From: Gnetum montanum
Lineage: Eukaryota; Streptophyta; Gnetopsida; Gnetales; Gnetaceae
Length of the DNA: 64,000 bases
Assembly (NCBI GenBank): GCA_015680685.1
Contig: MNCI01013629.1
Span: 639,009-703,008 of the forward strand
Reading direction: 5' to 3'
Below the pieces are notes generated by a model. That model was not told the DNA's origin. It was given only the letters and a program-made list of their open reading frames with translations, and searched no databases. The stretch's first letter is position 1. Every line of letters starts with the position of its first letter. Below, piece after piece: positions 34,396 through 43,368 of this stretch. A program made the position numbers and the translations under genes.

Positions 34396-37300
34396 TTATG
34401 TATAGAACGATTTTAGGAATACGTGATTGGTTGGATTTGCAAATTCTTTTTCGTCCATGTCAGCTAGCTTGAATGCTTCGTTGTCGAATGCTTTGATGAC
34501 CAGATAAGGCCCTTCCCAGTTGACTGAGAACTTATCTGGGTGTTCTCGAACAGCCTTAAGCACAAGGTCTCCTTCTTTGATAGGGCGCTTATGAACGTCA
34601 TGTCGATGTCGTTGCCGTTGTCGTTTTTGGTACCATTCGATTTGATCGAGTGCGCGTACGCGCTCCTCTTCCACTGAATCCAGGTCAATGATGCGTAAAT
34701 CATTATTTTGCTTGTCGTCGAGGAGTCCAGAAAGCGTGATCCTTAGGGACGATACTTGTAATTCTAAAGGTAAAACAGCTTCTGAACCATAAACAAGACT
34801 GTATGGAGTTTTACCTGTTGAAGTCCGATGTGTAGTACGATATGCCCATAATGCATACACCAGTTTTTCGTGCCATCTTTGTTTACCTTGGGCAAGCATC
34901 TTTTTAAGTATTGTGATGATTGTCTTATTTGTCGCTTCCGCCTGCCCATTGCTCTGAGGATAGTAAGGGGATGAAAACGAATGTTTGATCCCTAGACTAT
35001 CACAAAACGTTTTGATCTCGGCACTGCTAAATTATGGCCCATTGTCAGTGATGATTGTCATGGAAATGCCAAAATAGGTCACAATGTTTTAAAGGATGAA
35101 GTGGCACACATGTTTGGAAGTAGTTTTCCGAAGGGGCGCAGCTTCTACCCATTTCGTGAAATATTCAGTTGCTGTTATGATAAAACCATGCCCGGCAGAA
35201 GCTGTGGGTGTTATCGGGCCTATAAGGTCCAATCCCCACTTCTGGAAGGGCCATGTGATTTGCGTCGTGTGCAACTCATTTGGTGGGACATGGATTAAAT
35301 TACTGTGTTTTTGACAAGTACTACATATTCTGACCTTAGACAGACAATCGTACTCCATGTGTGGCCAATAGTAACCTAAGCGTCTTATTTTGGTTGCCAT
35401 TACCTTCGGTGCAATGTGTCCCCCGCATATTCCATCGTGCACTTGTTCAACAATTGTTTGGGCTTCGGTACTATTGACGCATGTTAGCAGTATGCCTTCG
35501 TAGGATCGGCGACACAATGTATCTCCTATTAGTGTGTATTGTCTAGAGCGTTTGTGTATTGCATCCTTTTGTGCACTTGTTAAATGTTGTGGCGTTTCGC
35601 CATGCTGGAGGTATTCTTTTACGTCATCGTACCATTCATTAGCATGTGTTGTACTGACAGATGCGATTGGCAGCATGTCGAGAGTATTGGTTATGGGCTC
35701 GACACAACTGGTTATGGAACTTGGTAATGCGTGAAACATGTCAGGGGATATGTTTAAGGCCAATGTGGCTAATGCATCTGCAACGGTATTGTCATTCCTG
35801 GAGACGTGTTGGACGTCGATGCTTTTGAATCGTTTAAGTAGGTGTTTAGCCAAATCACAGCATGGTTGTAAGTGTGGCGCTTTACATGTATAGACGTCTG
35901 TGACTTGGTTTATGACTAGTTGTGAGTCCCCTCTTACTACAAGCCGTGTAATGTCAGAAGCTAATGCTGCCACGAGACCTCTAAGGAGGCCTTCATACTC
36001 TGCTATATTATTAGTACAATGAAAATTGAAGTGGTAAGCAAAAGGTTTAATTTCCCCAGAGGGGTATGTGATTACAGCAGTGGCACTTCCTCCTCGAGAG
36101 GTGGATGCTCCATCGAAGTTTAGAATGGCATCGTAGTTATCCGGCACCGTATCTATCGCATTTACATTTTCGTCTGGGAATTCGGGTTCTATTGTACCAG
36201 GATCATGTGTTGGTGACGTGGTCATTTGATTTGCTATAGCTTGGCCTTTTACTGATGATTGTGCTACGTAGCGTAGGTCGAACTCAGCTATGATGGCCTT
36301 CCAATGGGCTATCCTGCTCGATTCGTAGATATTTCCAGTTATAGCTCTGAGTACATTGTCTTTGCAAATTATATTAGCTTGGTTTTGGAAAAGATAATGT
36401 CGCCATTTCTTTAAAGAGAAAACTAAAGCTAAACATGACTTTTCTACGTCGTTGTATCTTTTTTCATGGGCGACTAATGCATGGCTCAAGTAATATACAG
36501 GTACTTCAGTTCCGTCATTTTGTTTCTGGCAAAGCATAGACGCGATTGATGATTCTGATGTGGCCAGGTAGATGTAGAACGGCTTGTCGTTTTTAGGTGG
36601 GTACACCGTGGGTAGTTGCGCGAGTGTCATCTTGATGTTGTCAAATGCTTCTTGGCATTGCGGGTCCATTCAAAATGGGCATTTTTGCGTAGTAGGTGGT
36701 TCATAGGTGTTAGTTTTTCTGTCAATTTTTCTATGAACCTCCTGATAAACTGTAATCGACCTTGTAGCCCTCGAAGTTCAGTTAGGTTGGTAGGTGACTT
36801 TAGGTTTATAATGGCCTTAACCTTATTGGGGTCTACCCGTATTCCCGCTTCCGAGGTTACAAACCCAAGCAGTTTGCCTGTTTTGACACCGAAGATGCAT
36901 TTCTTCGGGTTAAGCCTTAGCTTGTATTTTAGACAACGTTTCAACACTAAGTCAAGATCCTGTACATGTTGTTCTGTCATTTTTGATTTAACCACTATGT
37001 CATCCACATAATCATTGAGCGAATGTAAGATGTAATCACTGAAGATGTATGTCATCGCCCTTTGATATGTGGCCCCAGCGTTCTTGAGACCAAAAGGCAT
37101 CATTGTGTAACAAAAGGTTCCCCAAGGTGTCATGAAAGTGGTTCGGAGCTGGTGTTCTGGGTTAATACGTATCTGGTTATATCCCGAGAACCCATCCATA
37201 AAGGATAATAGGGCGTGCCCAGCGGTTGAGTCAACTAATTGATCAACGCTAGGTAAGGGGAAGTCATCTTTTATGGTTGCTACGTTCAGGTCTCAGAAGT

Positions 37301-37855
37301 CGATGCATAGGCGGATACTTTCGTTCTTTTTTGGGACTATAACCATGTTTGACACCCACTCGGCGTAATCAACAGCCCTAACGAAACCAGCTTGGTAGAG
37401 CTTGGTAATCTCACTACGAACTGCTAATGTCGCCTCGGGTTTGACCTTTCGTGCTTTCTGTTTTACTGGCCTTAGTTTTGGATCTAGGATGATGTTGTGT
37501 TGGACAATACGAGGGTCCAATCCGGGCATGTCTGTATAGGACCACGCAAATGCTTTCATATTGTTCCTTAGTACATTTTCGATATCTTTAGCTAGATGTG
37601 GTTCTAATAACGCACTTAATTTTAGAATTTTAATTTCCCCATCGGGCATGGTGATGGGAGTTCAGTAATGTTTTCGGCTTCAATGTCGAGGGACTTTGTT
37701 ATTCCCTCATATGCGTCAACCATTTGCTGTGTTGAAGCTATTGTTGCGTCGTTTGCTGATGAGCTCGCATAGACGAGATTCACATCGATATTCCTTTCAA
37801 CCGCGCCGTATGGTCCATCAATGACCAACGGCTTGGTTAAGCGCTTGCAATCCAT
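34396..37855 (-). pseudogene. pol: E6 pol: RT, two RNase H domains, integrase
   Basis: The best full-length pol in the window. The start is ATG at 37855, 11 bases after the acceptor TTGACAG. RT is at about 37560-36950 with the catalytic YVDD near 37015. Gypsy RNase H is at about 36620-36250 and archaeal-type RNase H at about 36130-35760 (FDGAST, EYEGLL, GDSQL, VADALATLA). The integrase finger is at about 35450-35290 (HDGICGGH, CSTC). The core has GLDLIG and a TDNGP motif near 35040; the C-terminal domain ends LKSFYT. Damage is light: a CGA-to-TGA stop at 37295-37293, frameshifts near 37650 and 36660, a stop at 35091-35089 and another near 35034. A recently active element is plausible. Confidence 0.92.
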
Positions 37856-37866
37856 TAGGCAAGTTC

Positions 37867-37868
37867 CT
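37867..37868 (-). other. Sense 3' splice acceptor before E6 pol
   Basis: CCATTTATTGACAG on the minus strand, ending at 37867, 11 bases before the pol ATG. Confidence 0.5.
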
Positions 37869-37924
37869 GTCAATAAATGGAGAGCCTGATAAGATAGCGG
37901 AGGTCGTTTTAGGTCCTTTGGCAA

Positions 37925-38184
37925 TCTTTAGTGTGCATGTATGAAAATGGATTAACGTGATAGTGGAACGGCAGTTTCATGCCTTTGGCAGTTTAATGCC
38001 TTACCGGGCAACGAACGGCAGTTTAATGCCGAAATTTGTGTTTTATATGGTTTGTGTGTGAATTTTATATATTTTTTTTGAAAAATTCAAAGCGAATTCG
38101 AAAAAGCACGAAAAACGAGGCAAAAAGCAAGAAAAATGGAAAAGCGGCGGTGGCGGCGGTAGCGTCAGCGTCAGCGTCAACGCG
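37925..38184 (-). other. Spacer between E6 pol and the antisense promoter
   Basis: Holds three GGCAGTTTAATGCC-type repeats at 37970-38035, an A/T-rich stretch and GGCGGTGGCGG with AGCGTC triplets at 38140-38180. No gene. Sense pol and the antisense gene diverge from here. Confidence 0.6.
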
Positions 38185-38193
38185 CTATAAAAG
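38185..38193 (+). promoter_or_regulatory. TATA box of E6 antisense gene
   Basis: CTATAAAAG, a textbook plant TATA box, 210 bases before the exon 1 ATG. The 5' leader that follows repeats CAGCGTAGACGCC. E4 (CATAAATAG), E5 (TTTATAAAC) and, weakly, E1 (GTATAAC) have one in the same place. Confidence 0.65.
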
Positions 38194-38395
38194 GGGAGAA
38201 GGGGTGTCATTTTGTCATTTGACTTTCGGAGCGTGAGCGTAAACTGCGAGCGTAACCCCAGCGTAGACGCCAAGTGAAACCCTAGCGTAGACGCCGAGCG
38301 AAACCCCAGCGTAGACGCCGAGAGAAAACCTGTTCACGCCGCGCGCAAATCACAGCGTAGACGCGGACCAGACGAGCCACAGCGTAGACGCCAAG

Positions 38396-41300
38396 ATGGG
38401 CAGAGGCAAAGAACTAGAAGGTCGAGGACAGAAAGGACCCGAACTGACGTTCGCAAAGGAGAGTGAGGCGATGCTGCAGTGCCTACCCTGCCCGAACGTC
38501 CCCACATGGTTTGGATCTTCTGGCGGGTAGGCCTTTTGACCCTGTTTTCGTTGATTTTTTTTAGCGTCTGTTTTCATAGCGTAGACAATCAGCGTAGGGT
38601 TTCGGCGTATACGTCGAGCGTGAAGGGTTTAGAGTAATATATCGGCGTAGACGCCGCGTGTGTTATTTTCGGCGTAGACTGTCGCGGCTTCGTTTCTACG
38701 GTGTCTAGCGTAGACGATTGTCGGCGTATACGCTGGGCGTAAGTTGGATACTTCGCGGCGTAAGTCTGTTTCTATGCCCAGCGTATACACCGAGCGTAAC
38801 TATTTTCGTACGCCCAGCGTATACGCCGAGCGTAACTGTTTTTGCATGCCCAGCGTATACGCCGAGCGTAACTGTTTTCGCATGCCCAGCGTATACGCCG
38901 AGCGTAACTGTTTTCGTACGCCGAGCGTATACGCCGAGTGTAACTGTTTTCGTACGCCCAGCGTATGCGCCGAGCATAACTGTTTTCGTACGCCCAGCAT
39001 ATGCGCCGAGCGTAACTATTTTCATACGCCCAGCGTATGTGCCGAGCGTAACTGTTTTCGTAAGCCCAACGTATGCACCGAGCATAACTGTTTTCGTACG
39101 CCCAGCGTATACATCGAGCGTAACTATTTTCATACGCCCAGCGTATACACCAAGCGTAACTATTTGAAAATTTTTCTGCGAATGTCTAATTTCCAGAATG
39201 AAGTTTTCAGTATTGATCTTTAGTGTTGTTTTAATGGCTTGCAGAGACCTTGAGCTTCCCCTTCTAGTGATTGAGCTAGTTGGGGTCTTGACCTGGTTTT
39301 GTCCTTTAGAGGGTGGTGACCCGACCCCGAATTTGACCGTTGAGCACAATGGGGTCTGGTTCCGGGATGGGGCTTGCGGATTTTTGGCCTTCTTCCTGGA
39401 CCATTTCAATGTCGTGGTTTGGTCTCACCTAGGCGAGGATGTGGCCCGGAGCATCATTGAGGCCATGTTACCTGGCGCAGCGGAGGGTATCAGAATGTTT
39501 ATGGAGGATATTGATGAAGGGACGCTTGTCGCTGAGGGTGTTTCCCCCGGGGGTCCGAGATCTGCCCATCCGTTGACACGTGTGAGGGACCAGCTGCCGC
39601 GGGGGCCCAACTATATCAACAACACATTGTTCTTAGCTGGCCGCGCGCACACCTTGTTTCAGAATCCCCCCAGCACAGTATATCGGGTGGAAAGGTAATT
39701 TAGTCTTACCTTTGGTTGTTCCTCTCTTTTTCACATTCAAATACTTACTCTTGTCTCGACACATGTCTTCACCGTCCCGTAGGCCAAAATTTACGCAATA
39801 TGGGGCCTACGCAGGCGACGATGGGATTGGATTGGCGCGTACAGCTGTGGAGGTGTTCATGGTGGGTCCCACCCTTCGCGGGGCCATCTTGGCCCACACT
39901 AGGGATGCCATGAAGAACTTCCCTAAGAAATTTTCAAAGGCATTTGCACAATGTACCGCGCGTGGCTGGTTGCATGCCGACTAGGCCCCTAATGGGCCAA
40001 TTTTCCCATCTGCTTCTGATTTGGGTGAAACCACAAAGTCCAACACTGAAAGTAAGTGGCAACGTTTCCTAGATGTCGTGATTGGTTTGGTCAAGTGCCA
40101 AGTGTCAAGCTAATATGAAGGCTTTGGGTTTATCTTTACAGCTGGCACCACCTCCGGCAGGGATTCCGTTGTGACCGGGAGGACTGAAACAACTCTTTCA
40201 ATGAAATTTGGTGAAACCAGTGCCGCCCAGAAGTGGTTACGGAAAAAAGCTTCGCCATCTATTGTTGCCTGTTTGGAACATGCCGGCCTCATGGCACTCT
40301 TTGTGGCCCCTAGCCCGAATGTGTCTATAGCGGAGATGATCAGGATTGTAGATTCATTTGACAGATCCGTCTCCCGCTATAGCGCTCGTATTAAGGGCGT
40401 CAAAGTAATCTTTGAATTATCACCCCAATTTTTTGCAGATTTGTTTGGCGTGCCTACAAGTGGCATAAAAGTCGTTACAGACAGGAAGCATAAAGAAATT
40501 GACATGATCCGCGATTTAGAGGAGTGGTTAGGGGTGACGAAGGGTGCCAAAGGATTCCCAATGCAGGGGAGAACAAAGGTTGAGGAAGTCAACGAGCTTT
40601 ATCCCCTATTTAGAGCGCGTTTGTTTCCGAAGACTCTATCGCAAGTTAAGAGTCTCGGGGTTGAAGCAGTGCGAGTCATGCGCACTGTTCTAGAGGTTGG
40701 CGTGCGCTACAACTGGGCCAAATTTTTATTATCAGGAATGATCAAAGAGATAGAGTGGTTGCGTTCGAACATAGAGGCGCAGTCCCATTTTACCTTCGCT
40801 TTCTTCGCCGGCTTGGCCGAATTTTTGGTTGTTTGAGGGGAAAAAAAATTTGTTTTGCGTGATAGGAACCAGTTATCTCGCTCCTGGGTGAACCATTTAT
40901 TCGACACAGCCAAGTCCCAAGACGCTCCCGAGGGGATTGATGAATCCCTTACGATCACCACGGGTGGATCATCTGGCCCCTCGCTTCACACATACGACAG
41001 TATAGGGTTGGAACCTGATGAAGTACCCTATACTGCAAAGAAGGCGGAGCGGGTGGTCAAGGAAACAATAGGCAAAGCGAAATCCAAGTTGGGGAAGCGT
41101 GACAGCACGGCTGAGGGGGCCAGTGAGGTTGAGCAGCCCAGAGTAAAGCGGATCCGATTTAAAATTCCGGGTAACCTTTTTATTTTTATTTCACTTGTCT
41201 TACAAATAATTTTAACAGTTACTGGTCGCATGCAACTGACTTCATTTGTTTTGTACTGAGCAGTCCAGAGACATGATTTGCGGACTATACCAGAGGATGA

Positions 41301-42806
41301 GGAGTTAACCGACCCGACGGGAGGAACCGAGTTGCTGGGGGGAACTGGAGGAATTGGAGGTACCGAACCCCTGGATGATCAAGCGGAGACTGAAGAAATG
41401 CTCAACAGCTTTCTAAAAGGGGACCTTGAGCTTGGAGACCCTTCGACGCAGGAGGAGACCGGAGGGAATGGTATGTCTCTTTACTTAGCTGTGTAGCCTA
41501 ATATATTCCTGGATTACCTTATTGTCAATTTTTTTTGTTTGACTCAGAGGAGAGCGAGACCATCCCAGAGAAGGAGTCAGAGATTCCCCCCAAAGTGCCT
41601 CCAAAGGTTAGCGCCCCGCGCACTGATGGACCTTTTACTTGGATAGAAATGCCAAGTAAAAGGGATTTCGTAGCTGGGGTGACCGAAGAGGTTGTCGAGC
41701 GGATCAAAGGGATCAATCCTGACATAGGTATGAATGCATCTAAAGATTTTTACTATGTTAGAGTTTGATGCTTAATTCTGTTTGTTCTAACGTTTGTCTT
41801 TTCCCTATGGACAAGTGCCCAACTGAGGTGGGATCCGTCCGAACCTATCAATATGGAGAGTTTGCCTACACTTTCCCCAGAAGTTGAACAAGTGCCTAGA
41901 CCTGTTTACGAAGAGGTCGTAGAGGGCTTTGTTCACAACGCCAAAGCGGTATGGACGTGTAGGCGATCCATTGAACAATTGTGGCTCCAAATCCAGGTGA
42001 AAGAGAAGGAGAATTCTGAATTGTCAACGGAACGTGATGATCTGAAGGCCCGATATGAGTTCGCCGCAACTAGATTAAGCAATGATCGCTCTTGGCAGAC
42101 CTCCGAGGTTACGTATACAAGGTATTGGAACCTACTCAATCGCCATGCGGGGCTGATACGGAGACTAGGGGAGCGCAGGGCCCAAATTGATTTGCTGAAC
42201 ACCAAATGCCAAGATTGGAAGGCTTTCGCCTCCAAAGTACGCAAATGGGGGCAAGATGAGAAGAACCACAAGCACCAGTACAAGAGGTCGCTAAAAGAAG
42301 TGTCTATTGAGAAGCGACAGTTAGAAATGTTTGTGGAGGGTCTTGGTCTGCGCTCTGCCTTTGACACATTCACCCAAAACACAATTGTAGAGATGGAATC
42401 TCCTAAATGGCGGATAACGACAGCCTCTGGGGAGGTGTCGGTGGGAGAATTCCCTTTGAAACATCCCACCTGGTCAGATGTTGACAAGGGAAAGGCTTTG
42501 GCAGATATTGACTTGGGTCTCGATGGGACGGACTGGGCAAGTGTTTCTGAAGAGGAGATCCTGTGGCGACTTGAATTCGGCTTGGGGGGACCTCCTATGG
42601 TAAGCGTTCTGTGTTTTTGGAGTTAATTGATTGACTAATGTTTAAAATTTTGACATTCGCTCATTTCATTTTTTTGTTGATTATTTCCTCTTTGGTCTTT
42701 TCAGGATGAAGGTGGGGATGAGACTGGAGAAGCTGGCCCGAGTGGAGCAGGGGCCTCTGATGCTGGTGGGTCCAAGGAGGACGATCCTCATGGCCCAGAT
42801 GTTTAG
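38396..42806 (+). pseudogene. E6 antisense gene, 8 exons, about 1,050 codons
   Basis: A spliced gene on the strand opposite gag and pol, between protease and RT. Exons: 38396-38526, 39245-39694, 39783-40051, 40142-41170, 41264-41470, 41548-41727, 41817-42599, 42705-42806. Every intron is GT-AG. Phases run 2, 2, 1, 1, 1, then one slip at exon 6/7, then 0. Exon 1: short and polar. Exon 2: FCP1/NIF-like HAD fold without catalytic aspartates. Exons 3-4: uncharacterised domain (GWLHAD, FFADLFGVPTSG, VRYNWAKFL), ending in basic KRIRFK. Exons 5-6: acidic, Gly/Pro-rich linker. Exon 7: charged, coiled-coil-like helices. Exon 8: acidic tail. Only two stops (39982 TAG, aligned with Trp in E1; 40834 TGA) plus the slip. 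Function unknown; a nuclear regulatory role is a guess. Not an ordinary host gene, since relatives lie at the same site in three other elements. Confidence 0.82.
38527..39244 (+). other. Intron 1 of E6 antisense gene, with 36-bp array
   Basis: GTAGGC donor and TTGCAG acceptor. The intron contains 11 head-to-tail 36-bp units at 38777-39166 built on CCCAGCGTATACGCCGAGCG. Because 36 is a multiple of three, both strands are open in repeat-derived frames, which I do not regard as genes. Confidence 0.75.
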
Positions 42807-42907
42807 CATTTTAGCATTTTTTTTGTTTTCGATTCAAACTTATACTGAAACTGTAACTTGAAAATTATGAAATGAACAGAGACGGTTGATTGTATGTAAT
42901 AACATGC

Positions 42908-42938
<31 letters not shown>

Positions 42939-43368
42939 ATTTTGGGTTTAACATGCCATAGAAAGGTAAAATATTTTGGTTTGTTTTCTGTTTTAAGTGT
43001 AATACAGAAAGCGATTATAAAAGTAGAATGAAAAGCAAGTATTAGTTTATGGCCATTTCGGTCCCCATGCGTAGTTTATGGCCATTTCGGGCCCCATGCG
43101 TAGTTTATGGCCGTTTTGGGCCCCATGCGTAGTTTATGGCCATTTCGGGCCCCATGCGTAATCAAGGGATGTTTTGGAGGACGTGGATAGATTTCTCGGC
43201 TAACCAATCATTGCTGATCGTGGCTAGTTTTATGTCATTACGGACATGATAGTTTAGTGTCATTTCGGACCGGGAGTGACATTTAATTGTTTTTCCTGTT
43301 TTATCGTAGTTTAGTGTCATTTTGGACTTTTTATAGTTTAACGTCTTTTCGGACTAGGAGCGATTGTA
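42807..43368 (-). repeat. E6 spacer with repeats after protease
   Basis: A (TA)n run at 42908-42929 and, at 43040-43365, units of about 29 bases (AGTTTATGGCCATTTCGGGCCCCATGCGT) giving way to AGTTTAGTGTCATTTCGGAC. The antisense gene and the gag-protease ORF converge here. Confidence 0.8.

Noticed and set aside
38041-38050. TATA-like CCATATAAAA on the minus strand before E6 pol
   Set aside because: Lies in A/T-rich DNA, is not found at the same place in E1, E4 or E5, and pol can be explained by splicing.
38777-39166. CRISPR-like regular repeats
   Set aside because: Units are directly adjacent with no unique spacers, and the DNA is eukaryotic.
38718-39409. Long open frames on both strands made of 12-residue repeats
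   Set aside because: They come from the 36-bp array, whose period is a multiple of three. The frames lie in an intron and have no similarity outside the array.
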